Of a stretch of DNA of 64,000 bases, positions 55,066-63,666 are shown piece after piece. A program made the position numbers and the translations under genes. Position 1 is the first letter of the stretch. Each line of letters starts with the position of its first letter. The notes beneath the pieces are model-generated. The model did no database searches and was not told the origin of the DNA. It saw nothing but the letters and a program-made list of their open reading frames with translations. The stretch comes from Dysgonomonas gadei ATCC BAA-286 (lineage in GTDB: Bacteria; Bacteroidota; Bacteroidia; Bacteroidales; Dysgonomonadaceae): positions 271,910 through 335,909 of the forward strand of contig NZ_GL891982.1 of assembly GCF_000213555.1 (NCBI RefSeq), written 5' to 3'.

Positions 55066-55097
55066 ATAATTAAGAATGAATAACTAAGAATTAAGAG
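55066..55097. repeat. Short degenerate tandem repeat (word AATTAAGA)
   Basis: Imperfect copies of AATTAAGAAT/AACTAAGAATTAAGAG lie between the HAD and GNAT genes, another locus-specific word. Confidence 0.45.
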
Positions 55098-55146
55098 TGG
55101 TGCAGGCGATTCGTAATGCATCATTTATAACTCATTATCAGAAAAC

Positions 55147-55674
55147 ATGTTGCTAAAGAATACACATATATCGTTAAGGGCTGTGGAACCGGAAGATCTG
55201 GATCAGCTCTATGGTTGGGAAAACTCCACTGCGCTGTGGGTTCACGGCAATACACTTGCCCCATATTCAAAGCTCGTATTGCGACAGTATATAAATGATG
55301 CATTGGAAATGGATATCTTCCAGAGCAGGCAACTGCGCCTGATGATAGACCTGACCGAAGATAAAATCACTATCGGAACAATAGACCTGTATGAAATAGA
55401 TGCGCATAACCGCCGGGCCGGTATCGGAATACTGATAGACGAAACATATCGCAAAAAAGGTTATGCTTCGCAAGCTCTAAGCCTGATGGCCGATTATGCT
55501 TTCAATTTCCTATACCTTCATCAGTTGTATGCATACATATCCGTCAGCAATATAAAGAGTATCGGACTTTTCTCCAAAGCCGGATATAAAGAAGTAGGCA
55601 TACTTAAAGACTGGATACAAAGAGGCGATAAGTTTGAAGATGTACAATTATCTCAATTAATTAACAACAAGTAG
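55147..55674 (+). CDS. GNAT family N-acetyltransferase
   Basis: The protein of 175 residues has the RimJ/RimL-like GNAT fold. It starts LLKNTHISLRAVEPEDLDQLYGWEN and has the acetyl-CoA-binding stretch GIGILIDETYRKKGYASQAL (about 90-109) and the C-terminal VSNIKSIGLFSKAGYKEVG. The acceptor is unknown; similar proteins acetylate spermidine (SpeG) or N-terminal amines. It begins a tight run with tsaC (14 bases) and the pentapeptide-repeat gene (4-base overlap). Confidence 0.88.
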   Translation: MLLKNTHISLRAVEPEDLDQLYGWENSTALWVHGNTLAPYSKLVLRQYINDALEMDIFQSRQLRLMIDLTEDKITIGTIDLYEIDAHNRRAGIGILIDETYRKKGYASQALSLMADYAFNFLYLHQLYAYISVSNIKSIGLFSKAGYKEVGILKDWIQRGDKFEDVQLSQLINNK

Positions 55675-55688
55675 TTTAAACGATTATA

Positions 55689-56252
55689 ATGAACGAAGAT
55701 ATAAAAAAGGCATTTGAGGTACTGGTAGCAGGGGGCCTTATCCTTTACCCAACCGATACTATCTGGGGAATCGGCTGCGATGCAACCAATGAGGAGGCAG
55801 TACGGAAAGTATATGAATTGAAGAAGCGTGTAGATAGCAAAGCGCTTATTACACTGGTAGACAACCCTGTGAAGCTCGATTTCTATATAGATGGAGTGCC
55901 CGAAATAGCATGGGACCTGATAGAAGTATCTGATAAGCCTCTTACCATAATATATGATAATGCCCGCAATGTGGCACCCAACTTAATAGCAGAAGACGGG
56001 AGCCTAGCTATTCGCGTTACAAAGGAAAGCTTTTCACAAGAGCTTTGTAAACGTTTCCGCAAAGCGCTTGTTTCTACATCCGCCAATATAAGTGGGGAAC
56101 CCTCTCCCGCAAATTTCAGTGAGATCAGTGATGAGATCAAAAACGGAGTGGATTATATTGTCCAATACAGACAAAACGATATTTCCAAATCAAAAGCATC
56201 AAGCATCATAAAACTGGGCAAATCGGGAGAAGTAAAAGTAATAAGGGAATGA
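55689..56252 (+). CDS. tsaC: L-threonylcarbamoyladenylate synthase
   Basis: This enzyme of 187 residues makes threonylcarbamoyl-AMP for the t6A37 modification of tRNAs reading ANN codons. It has the short TsaC form of the YrdC/Sua5 family: LILYPTDTIWGIGCDATNEEA (about 17-37), KKRVDSKALITLVDN and, near 125, KALVSTSANISGEPSP. The extra Sua5 domain is absent. It overlaps the pentapeptide-repeat gene by 4 bases. Confidence 0.95.
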   Translation: MNEDIKKAFEVLVAGGLILYPTDTIWGIGCDATNEEAVRKVYELKKRVDSKALITLVDNPVKLDFYIDGVPEIAWDLIEVSDKPLTIIYDNARNVAPNLIAEDGSLAIRVTKESFSQELCKRFRKALVSTSANISGEPSPANFSEISDEIKNGVDYIVQYRQNDISKSKASSIIKLGKSGEVKVIRE

Positions 56253-56815
56253 CAGTTATACATGAAGATAAGCTATTGGAAATCATATCCTACACCAATG
56301 GGATAAGTAAAGAAACATTTGACCAATGTACATTTTCGAAATGCGATTTCTCTAATGCCAAAGTTACAGGTTGCAGTTTTACCGATTGTGTCTTTACCGA
56401 CTGTAATTTCTCCATGACTGATCTATCGCAAACCACATTGAATAACGCAGAGTTTAGAAACTGTAAAATACTGGGTGTGAAATTCAACCACTGTCACGAT
56501 TTTATTTTTCAGGTGGACTTCGATAAATGTATGCTGGACTACAGCTCGTTCGAGAAACGGAAGATGATAAAAACTCATTTCAAAGATTCATCGCTCAAAG
56601 GTGTAGACTTCGCAGGGGCTGATCTCAAGCAATCGAAATTCATCAACTGCGACCTGAACGAAGCTATATTCTACAATTCTAATATACAAGAGGTAAACTT
56701 CACCTCTGCATTCAATTATATAATAGACCTTAGCCAAAACCAGATAAAAAAAGCCCGCTTCTCGAAGGACGGATTAGCCGGATTACTGAGCCAATTTGAC
56801 ATTGTGATTGAATAG
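56249..56815 (+). CDS. Pentapeptide-repeat protein (Qnr/MfpA-like fold)
   Basis: The protein of 188 residues consists mostly of A(D/N)LxX-type five-residue steps (for example CTFSKCDFSNAKVTGCSF, about 27-45, and GVDFAGADLKQSKF). They form a quadrilateral beta helix. A break at about 85-110 divides two stacks, as in Qnr proteins that mimic DNA and protect gyrase. Similarity in layout is not proof of quinolone resistance; the chromosomal context with tsaC and GNAT suggests a native gene. It overlaps tsaC by 4 bases. Confidence 0.85.
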   Translation: MTVIHEDKLLEIISYTNGISKETFDQCTFSKCDFSNAKVTGCSFTDCVFTDCNFSMTDLSQTTLNNAEFRNCKILGVKFNHCHDFIFQVDFDKCMLDYSSFEKRKMIKTHFKDSSLKGVDFAGADLKQSKFINCDLNEAIFYNSNIQEVNFTSAFNYIIDLSQNQIKKARFSKDGLAGLLSQFDIVIE

Positions 56816-56870
56816 AAATAATAGGGATGATGAATAAGATTTTATTTTTTCATAAAAATTTATCTATGTA

Positions 56871-56900
56871 TATAGCCGATAGCTTGTAGCCGGTAGCTCT
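56871..56900. repeat. Short degenerate tandem repeat (word ATAGC/TAGCCG)
   Basis: ATAGCCGATAGC and GTAGCCGGTAGC are adjacent imperfect copies of one word, in the gap after the pentapeptide gene. Confidence 0.45.
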
Positions 56901-56936
56901 TTGAAATTTTGAATGGCATATAAGTAAATGACTGAA

Positions 56937-56963
56937 AAGGTAGTTACGTTTGTTACATTTTAA
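56937..56963 (+). repeat. TGTCAAGTT-class box, variant copy 3
   Basis: GGTAGTTACGTTTGTTACAT followed by TTTAA keeps the layout of the ending box (two nine-base words, then TTTTAA) but with the word GTTACGTT. It precedes the structured repeat C directly. Confidence 0.45.
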
Positions 56964-57230
56964 TGTTGGATTTTTTTCAGCTCCACTTCGTTTCGCTTAA
57001 ACGTTCATTTTGGCATTGCCCAAAACGAACCAAAAGGCTAGCGCTCCATTCCTCGGCGACCCAAAACCGCAGCTTCGGTGGAGCAAAATAATACGGAACC
57101 ACCTTTAGCCGGATTATCAGTCGAGTACAGCAGCTACCGTATTTTGCTCTACACCTCCGCTTTACGGATTGGGTGCCCGCCTGCGTCACTAATGCGCAAG
57201 GGCGGACGCCATAGTGAGGGCAAAGCCCTT
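56964..57230 (+). repeat. Structured intergenic repeat, copy C
   Basis: The 5' box TGTTGGATTTTTTTC is at about 56964. The leader hairpin GTTCATTTTGG/CCAAAACGAAC (57003-57030) has one mismatch. CGGCGACCCAAAACC (57054-57068), an inner hairpin (arms about 57077-57096 and 57137-57155), the closing CGGATTGGGTGCCCGCC (57165-57181) and the tail hairpin CACTA/TAGTG follow. The middle is about 85% identical to copy A, but with a compensating pair change in the inner stem. Copy D faces it. Confidence 0.8.
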
Positions 57231-57254
57231 AATCAAATATGCATCAGCCTTATC

Positions 57255-57522
57255 GTGCATCAGCCGACGCCATTTGCTTTATGGACGGGGTACCCATAGG
57301 GCGAAAAAGGCTGAAAAACGAAAACGTGTTTGAGCTTATCGACCGATTCGTATTATGCTCTATTGAGAGCGAGTTTTTTCGTTTAGCCTTTAAGCCTGTT
57401 ATGGGTCGGCCTTTAAAGCGGGCGTCAAAGCATTTTTGATTACTTTTTTTGCTTAGGAAAAAAGTAATACAAGCAATCTTTGATTGCGCGTAGTAGAAAA
57501 AAATCCAACAATTTTATACGAC
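57255..57522 (-). repeat. Structured intergenic repeat, copy D
   Basis: On the minus strand the 5' box TTGTTGGATTTTTTTC (about 57502-57517) is followed by a leader hairpin ATTACTTTTTT/AAAAAAGTAAT (57439-57468). The outer arms are ACCCATA/TATGGGT. The inner hairpin arms are AAAGGCTAAACGAAAA and its complement, with a small bulge, and a small GCTCT/AGAGC hairpin sits in the loop. The order of stems is that of copies A-C but most bases differ. With copy C it makes a convergent pair. Confidence 0.65.
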
Positions 57523-57626
57523 GATATACTACCTCAACTACCGATTGGCTTTAGTTATTAATTGTTTTCTGTGTTACCTTTTAACTATATACAGTTAACG
57601 AAAACAAAAACAACAGGATAAAAGCA

Positions 57627-57660
57627 ATGAAAAGCTGTCAGATGTGTCAGATTTTAACTA
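57627..57660 (+). repeat. TGTCAAGTT-class box, copy 4
   Basis: GAAAAGCTGTCAGATGTGTC followed by AGATTTTAACTA has the same layout as the ending boxes of copies 1 and 2, with the word TGTCAGAT(G/T). It lies about 135 bases before the broken transferase gene. Confidence 0.6.
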
Positions 57661-57745
57661 AACGTGGTTAATAAATAAGAATTAAACGAATGATTATGGC
57701 TTGCAATTTTTCGTATGTTTACCATCAGTTAATTTCACATTAAGG

Positions 57746-57775
57746 TTGTTCTACCCTATCTTTTTTATATTTTTG
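57746..57775 (+). promoter_or_regulatory. Promoter of the broken CDP-glycerol transferase gene
   Basis: TTG (57746-57748), a 19-base spacer and TATTTTTG (57768-57775) match the consensus. Confidence 0.7.
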
Positions 57776-57794
57776 TGCTCGGAATGATAAATTG

Positions 57795-58854
57795 ATGCCT
57801 GTATTCATGAAAAAGTATTTGTTTTTTGTTTCATTATCATATTCATATACCATCCTTCGTCCTTTACAAAACGAAATATGGAGAAGAGGTGATGATGTAG
57901 CATGGTATATTGAAGATTCTGCTCCCGTATGCCTGCATGATAATGAGAAACAATTGAAAACAATCAAAGAAGTCATGGAATACAACCCCATTGCAGTATT
58001 CGTTCCGGGGGTACGTGTTTATGATTTTTTCCCGGGACTGAAAGTAGAAGTATTCCACGGATTATACTACAAACGAGGCGATTATGGCGACCATTACAAA
58101 ATCCGGGGATTCTTCGATATTTACTGTACTACCAGCCCAATGTTCACACCCCGCTTTAAAGAATTGGAACAAAAATACGGATTCTTCAAGGTATATGAAA
58201 CCGGCTGGAGTAAGTTTGACGGGTGGCTTCCCTCTCCTGAAAGCGAAGCCTCAAATACTAAACCAACTATTGTATTTGCACCCACTTTTACTAAAAATAT
58301 GGAATCAGCCTCAGTCCTTCATGATAAGATAGAAGAACTACTGAATAAGCTGGATATGGTTGTTCTCTTTTCATCCGAAGATGGATAAAGAAACTGTTGA
58401 CCGTTATAAAACTCTGGCTCAACAATATGACAATGCTGTTTTTTGTGAGACGGAGGATAAGGCAGACCTGTTCCGGCAATCAGATGTAATGTTAAGCGAT
58501 ACCTCGTCTGTTATTTATGAATACCTCTGGTTCAATAAGCCGGCGGTAACATACAAAAATACTTTCCCGGCTAATCATCTTATAAACATAGACACCCCTG
58601 AGCTTCTCGAAGAAGCATTGGAAAAAGCCTTGAAACGGCCGGCTAATCTGATGGAAAACATCAGGCTGTTTATGGAAGAAGTACATCCTTTTCGTGATGG
58701 TAAATCGTCGGCTCGTATTCTTGATTCTGTCGATGACTTCATTGCTAACTATAAAGGTAAGATAAAAAAGAAGCCTTTGAACCTGTATCGCAAATACAAG
58801 CTTCGCAAGAAAGCCGGATACTTTCCTTTTGGCCCCTGCTATAAAACACTCTGA
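57795..58854 (+). pseudogene. Frameshifted CDP-glycerol:polymer glycerophosphotransferase-like gene
   Basis: Two overlapping reading frames cover one family. The first part (57795 or 57807 to about 58368) has KKYLFFVSLSYSYTIL, VFHGLYYKRGDYG and IVFAPTFTKN. The second part (about 58368-58854) continues with FSFHPKMDKE, SDVMLSDTSSVIYEYLWFNKPAV and HPFRDGKSSARI. Joined they give about 350 residues, the usual size. The frame changes at the T-run 58368-58371; without a correction the first frame stops at 58386-58388. Family members transfer polyol phosphates onto cell-surface polymers. The break is either a real mutation, a slipped T-run (possible phase switch) or a sequencing error. The catalytic halves are each well kept. 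Confidence 0.85.
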
Positions 58855-59572
58855 ATAATCTGTTTATATAGGAAGGGTTCATCTGATTATTTATATTGAG
58901 ACGGAATATTCTTTACCGGGATTCATTCGATATCATAACAATTTTCTTATACTTTTTCCGGTCAATTGACCAGCGCACCTTTTCTGACAACATTTAACAC
59001 ATATAAAGTCCATTTTTTGACCAACAAACCCATAACACAATACACATAAGCACAAAACAGACACATATACACGAAAAACATGTCACATATTGATATTATT
59101 AATTTAAAACGACCATATATCGCTTACAAAAGAAGCAAATAGACTTAAATATCCCCTTTTGATAAGTTTTGATAAATTATTTTTACTACCGAAGATTTAA
59201 TAAAGACAAAAGACTCAAATTCAAAACAATTTGATTTTAGCAGTAATGAAATGAAGCGAATAAAAAGCTATCATTTAAAGTTTGCGCCTGTCTGTTTTTT
59301 TTAGAAAGCAGCAACAGTTAGCAAGTTAATTGCAATATAAGTGTAATGATAAATAAAAGTATCTACCCATCTGAGAAATTTGCCTCTATCTTATCTTCTT
59401 AATTTTTTCGTTTATTATCAATAAATTATGCATTGAATACTTTATCATAAAATTTACAACATCGCCTACGAGACTTAGCACGTTATCAGACTATTTTGAA
59501 CAGACATTAAGACATAAGACAAAATTAAGACATAAGACAAATTCATAATAAAAAACGTTAATAAATTTTGAC
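58855..59572. other. Gap before the FISUMP-like gene
   Basis: The 718 AT-rich bases hold no gene that I can support. Near 59506 they contain the 18-base tandem repeat. A promoter for the following gene is expected but none matches well. Confidence 0.5.
59506..59541 (+). repeat. Perfect 18-base tandem repeat (two copies)
   Basis: ATTAAGACATAAGACAAA occurs twice head to tail, 32 bases before the following start codon. Within each unit the word AAGACAT/AAGACAAA is itself repeated. It belongs to the locus-specific word class or could be a regulator site. Confidence 0.75.
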
Positions 59573-61216
59573 ATGAAACTACAAACACACAGATTTTTGC
59601 ACCTGTTGCTGTTGGCAATAATTATTTCGGTACAGGTCGACGCACAAGTGACTGTTGGCTCAAATCTTACTCCTTTAGATGGTGCTTTACTTGATTTGAA
59701 GCAAAATGATAATATCAATTCCAATTCTACAAAAGGTCTTCTCAATGCACGTGTATATCTGATAGGGCTGGATAAGATGGATCCATGTATAAAAACTGAA
59801 GATCTTCAGGCCGGAGACAAAGAATCACACATTGGTTTATTAGTTTATAACATCACAGATTCACTGGAGGTCGGCTTATGCCCGGGCTTACATGTATGGG
59901 ATGGCACTCAATGGATAAGATTACCGGAACCATGTTATAACCCTCTTGATCCAGAATTGATAAATTCTCCGAATTGTTACATTGTCCCGCCCAATGGAGG
60001 AGTGTCTGAAGAAATACCTGTAGGCAAACCCTATCTGGTATGGGAACAGCGCTCCGATTTAGGGACTTTCGATGACAAAGCAAAAGTTTCTGTTGCTCTG
60101 ATTTGGCAAGATAAAAAAGACCTTATAGAAAAGGTTGAACTGTCGACTGGAGACAAAGGCGGCTTTTCTAAATTTAAAGTTACAACTAAGGCTGGAAGCA
60201 CTGAAGGTAATGCTTTGGTTGGTATCCATATAGGCCCTAACGGAAATGCCACAGATCCCATATATTGGTCATGGCATATATGGGTAACAGGTTTTGATCC
60301 TGAAGCTACATCATATACACATGATAATGGTGAGGCTACTTATATTTTTATGGATCGTAACCTGGGGGCTGTAAAAATGGACGCAGGAGCTGCACCTTCC
60401 GAACCTTATTTCGAAGATGCCATGGGATTACTATATCAGTGGGGAAGGAAAGACCCTTTCACTGCTTCCGCATCATTTTATAATGATCCTGATATACGTG
60501 AGTTATATGACATCAACAATAATGTACTGACAGAACAAAATGAATTTGACTTTTCGGGTGCTTCCGGAAGTGGAATAAAACATGTAGAAGTCGTAGCAAA
60601 TACAGTTTCCAACCTAAAAAAATCAATACAAAACCCTACGACTTATTACTATGGGGAATATAAGTCTTCATTTCCTCCTTTCGACTGGTTTACATCGGAC
60701 GATACAGGGGCAGGAGGAGACAACTCCTTATGGGCTGAAACAGGTAAAAAATCAATGTTTGATCCTTGCCCTGCGGGATGGCGTGTCCCGGCATATAGTA
60801 GTGCAAGTAAATCTCCTTGGGCCAAATTCGAATCGGCCGGATGGGATCCTGCTCCAAATGTTACTAAAGCCGGAACCGGCGGAGGATACGGGATCGGACT
60901 TATGCTCAACGCATACGCCTCTACCAGCAGAACTGAACTGGGCTTTTACCCCTATGGCTTCGAACGTATAGCCAGACAATTTTATAAGCCGGGAAGTGTC
61001 GGTAGCCAGACAGGGGCTGTGGCAGGTGGATTATTCACCTATTCCATCGAAGTATCTAATCCGACAGGATATTATTGGACTGCAACTCCGAAAGCTGGAG
61101 AATCTTCAGCCAAAGCTGAAGTTATTAACTATTCTCCTTTCGAAGGACCAGTTGTATCTGCAACAACAGCTTCCAGGTCGATGGGCGCATCAGTGAGATG
61201 CGTTAAAGATCAATAA
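59573..61216 (+). CDS. Secreted FISUMP-like protein
   Basis: The protein of 547 residues has a signal peptide (1-24, ending VDAQ). The N-terminal 100 residues contain NARVYLIGLDK, GLLVYNITDSLEVGLCPGLHVWDGTQWIRL, typical of Bacteroidetes surface proteins with a cell-wall-like repeat. The C-terminal half (about 250-547) shows the FISUMP pattern: IFMDRNLGAVKMD, LLYQWGRKDPF, FDPCPAGWRVP and a closing SVRCVKD. The function of this domain is unknown; it occurs in many copies in gut Bacteroidetes. No operon partner is evident. Two long spaced regions may bind a ligand, which is speculation. Confidence 0.75.
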   Translation: MKLQTHRFLHLLLLAIIISVQVDAQVTVGSNLTPLDGALLDLKQNDNINSNSTKGLLNARVYLIGLDKMDPCIKTEDLQAGDKESHIGLLVYNITDSLEVGLCPGLHVWDGTQWIRLPEPCYNPLDPELINSPNCYIVPPNGGVSEEIPVGKPYLVWEQRSDLGTFDDKAKVSVALIWQDKKDLIEKVELSTGDKGGFSKFKVTTKAGSTEGNALVGIHIGPNGNATDPIYWSWHIWVTGFDPEATSYTHDNGEATYIFMDRNLGAVKMDAGAAPSEPYFEDAMGLLYQWGRKDPFTASASFYNDPDIRELYDINNNVLTEQNEFDFSGASGSGIKHVEVVANTVSNLKKSIQNPTTYYYGEYKSSFPPFDWFTSDDTGAGGDNSLWAETGKKSMFDPCPAGWRVPAYSSASKSPWAKFESAGWDPAPNVTKAGTGGGYGIGLMLNAYASTSRTELGFYPYGFERIARQFYKPGSVGSQTGAVAGGLFTYSIEVSNPTGYYWTATPKAGESSAKAEVINYSPFEGPVVSATTASRSMGASVRCVKDQ

Positions 61217-61242
61217 AAAACAACTTTTAATATATCATTGTT

Positions 61243-61289
61243 TATATCCGAAAGCTTTCGATACCCTTTATCAAAGACTTTCGGATATA
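61243..61289. terminator. Long hairpin after the FISUMP-like gene
   Basis: A perfect 12-bp stem TATATCCGAAAG/CTTTCGGATATA has further inner pairing CTTT/AAAG. It lies 27 bases after the stop and probably ends the transcript, although no T-run follows it. Confidence 0.55.
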
Positions 61290-61466
61290 TTCGTAAATAA
61301 GTATTGATATTCAGGGGTAAAGTTTTACCTACGTCCTCTTTATATTATAGCAAGGTTTTCAAATCGATAGCAGCTTTACAGTCAATTATTTTACTTTATT
61401 CAGATCAATTAGGATTATAGATTTAAGAGCTTAATTGTAATATAATTCGCTGTAAGAGTTTTTCCG

Positions 61467-61474
61467 TATATTTG
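61467..61474 (+). promoter_or_regulatory. -7 box of the GT4 gene
   Basis: TATATTTG matches TAnnTTTG, 23 bases before the ATG. No clear -33 element was found. Confidence 0.45.
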
Positions 61475-61497
61475 TAATTACAAAAAGCGATCCTCAT

Positions 61498-62775
61498 ATG
61501 CGTAAATATAAACATAAACTATCCGACCTGACCGAAAATGATATTTGGAGAGAACCTATTATTCCTTTCTATGGGAATATGGGGCAACCGGAAACCGTAC
61601 AGGATTTAGAAAATAGGAAAGCATATACTGAAAGGATAAAAGAAATACGTGAAGATATAAAGCATGGTACTCTGGCAATAACATCTGAAGGGAAAATTAT
61701 TGCGATAAAAGGTGAACCTGTGGAAATAACATTTATCCTGCCCTTCAAGCCGCGACGCCCGGCGGGAGGATTCCGGATAATGTATGAATATGCGAACCGG
61801 CTGGCAAAACGTGGATTTAAAATACAACTTATGTATCCCATAAGAACCCGGTATATGAAATACCGCCTACCTTACTCCATACGTTGCATGCTATCCAAAA
61901 TAGAAGGCTTCAAAAGAGATATTTGGTTCGACTTCGAACCTAATATTACTATGTCTTATGTCCCTCGGGTAGAAGATAAATATATACCTGACGCAGATGT
62001 TGTAATAGCTACATGGTGGTCTACTGTGCTGGAAATGGGTAGTCTGAACATCAGCAAAGGTAAGAAGATAAATCTGATACAGGGATTTGAGAACTGGGAA
62101 GGACACGAAGACCTGCTGTTTGCTTCTTATGACATGAAAGATACTGTAAATGTGGTTGTGGCATCGTACCTGAAAAATATTGTAAGTAAATACACTAAAA
62201 ACAGGGTAGAACTTATTGAAAATGGAATAGACAACACAAAATACTATATAAAAGACAAGATTGAGGACAGAAATCCGTTATCTGTAGCCATGACTTATTC
62301 CATACAGGAAATTAAAGGGTCTAAATACGGCTTGGAAGCATTAAAGCTTGTGAAAGAAGCAATACCCGAGCTGCATGTAGAATTGTTCGGTATCTCACCT
62401 TGTCCGGACGAACTACCCGAATGGATAAGATATTTTCGCGAGCCTGACGACCTTTGCGATCTTTATAACCGTAACGCTATTTTCATTTCCAACAGTTTTA
62501 CGGAAGGCTTCGGATTGGTATCCGTCGAATCCATGTTTTGCGGATGCGCGTTAATATGCACTGATATAGAAGGACATCAGGAATATGCCTTTGAAGGCAA
62601 GACCGCCTTACTTGTAGAGGTGAGAAATGTAAAACAGATGGCAGACCGGATCATCTACCTGATTAGGAATAACGACTATCGCATATCGCTGGCTAAAAAA
62701 GGTCATGAGTATGTACAACGCTTCAGATGGGACAATGCGATAGAGAAAATGGAGAAAGTGATAGAAAGCTTATAA
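61498..62775 (+). CDS. Glycosyltransferase family 4-like protein
   Basis: The protein of 425 residues has a GT-B fold. The first 75 residues have no evident domain. The N-terminal Rossmann part starts EITFILPFKPRRPAGGFRIMYEYANRLAKRG (about 77-107). The C-terminal part carries FISNSFTEGFGLVSVESMFCG (about 340-360) and the EGHQEYAFEGK region that bind the nucleotide sugar. It likely transfers a sugar to a surface glycan. The next gene starts 45 bases later and reads the same way. The broken transferase upstream may belong to the same surface-polymer context. Confidence 0.85.
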   Translation: MRKYKHKLSDLTENDIWREPIIPFYGNMGQPETVQDLENRKAYTERIKEIREDIKHGTLAITSEGKIIAIKGEPVEITFILPFKPRRPAGGFRIMYEYANRLAKRGFKIQLMYPIRTRYMKYRLPYSIRCMLSKIEGFKRDIWFDFEPNITMSYVPRVEDKYIPDADVVIATWWSTVLEMGSLNISKGKKINLIQGFENWEGHEDLLFASYDMKDTVNVVVASYLKNIVSKYTKNRVELIENGIDNTKYYIKDKIEDRNPLSVAMTYSIQEIKGSKYGLEALKLVKEAIPELHVELFGISPCPDELPEWIRYFREPDDLCDLYNRNAIFISNSFTEGFGLVSVESMFCGCALICTDIEGHQEYAFEGKTALLVEVRNVKQMADRIIYLIRNNDYRISLAKKGHEYVQRFRWDNAIEKMEKVIESL

Positions 62776-62820
62776 AAACACTTACTATTACAAGATTACA
62801 ATATCCATTATATAAAAATC

Positions 62821-63552
62821 ATGAGAAAAAAGCTAAGAAGAATTTATCAACAGTGCAAAAGAATTATAAAAGAAAACAGATATATATTCTCTAAGAAATT
62901 ATACCTTTCCTTTGGTGAGAATTGCCTAACAGACAACATATTAGACAGATACAACATTAAATCTTTTACGACGGTATATTCACATGGGAGATCTAATATC
63001 GAGTATATTCTACAAATAGAAAAAGATAATTATGTAAATTTTATAAATCCTCAATTTATAAAATATGAAGAACTTGACAGCAAATTAGTTCCTCGTTTAA
63101 AGATATATGATAAAATAACCAATTCATATAACAAATTACACACAAATGGCTTTGAGTTTACCCATCACGATATAATTAAAGATGAATCCATTAGAGATAA
63201 ATTCACAAAGAGAATAGACCGTTTGAATAAGTATAAAGGGAAAAAGGATATTATAATTTTTTACCATCACAGACTAGATGTATTAACGGATATAGATAGA
63301 CTATTAGGCCATTTATCAGAGCTTGGTCAATTATACTCAAAAGGCGAACATAACGCGCAAATCATATTATTTTATCAAAATATAGTAGAGAACCCAATAG
63401 AACGGAAATTGGAATACAAAATCTTCCAAAACATACATATTTTTGTTTTCAACTCATTAAATATTTGGGGAGGAGATGATCAGGAGTTATTTTGGGCACG
63501 ATGTGATGAGGATTTAATCGGAGAGATGATCAAAAAAGTAAAAAGGCTGTAA
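62821..63552 (+). CDS. Hypothetical protein, possible DUF1796-like papain-fold member
   Basis: The protein of 243 residues has no signal peptide or membrane segment and is basic and AT-rich in base composition relative to its neighbours. LSFGENCLTDNILDRYNIKSFTTVYS (about 30-55, with Cys37) resembles the N-terminal pattern of DUF1796 putative cysteine peptidases. A His pair occurs in FTHHDI (about 118). DIIIFYHHR and IWGGDD follow. The assignment is tentative. It follows the GT4 gene by 45 bases, and DUF1796 members are often found near glycan synthesis genes. Confidence 0.5.
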   Translation: MRKKLRRIYQQCKRIIKENRYIFSKKLYLSFGENCLTDNILDRYNIKSFTTVYSHGRSNIEYILQIEKDNYVNFINPQFIKYEELDSKLVPRLKIYDKITNSYNKLHTNGFEFTHHDIIKDESIRDKFTKRIDRLNKYKGKKDIIIFYHHRLDVLTDIDRLLGHLSELGQLYSKGEHNAQIILFYQNIVENPIERKLEYKIFQNIHIFVFNSLNIWGGDDQELFWARCDEDLIGEMIKKVKRL

Positions 63553-63666
63553 AAGATATTCAAATGCTTGACTGTAAATACGACATATCACATTTGTAAT
63601 AAAATATACCGGATAAAGCAATGTCTCCTTAAATCAAGTAGTATCTTTTGCTATCCTACCTATATT

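Larger units (their letters stand above)
56816..57791. other. Repeat-dense gap between the pentapeptide gene and the broken transferase
   Basis: The 976 bases hold no credible gene. They contain a word repeat, two TGTCAAGTT-class boxes, the structured repeats C and D as an inverted pair, and the promoter at 57746. The short ORF at 57078-57299 follows the repeat and is not treated as a gene. Confidence 0.65.

Noticed and set aside
57078..57299. A 73-residue ORF inside repeat C, with a similar reading frame traceable in copy A
   Set aside because: Its codons follow the repeat's stems. Differences between copies A and C fit RNA/DNA pairing, the frame in A is closed by a stop soon after, and B does not keep it. 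It is a product of the repeat.
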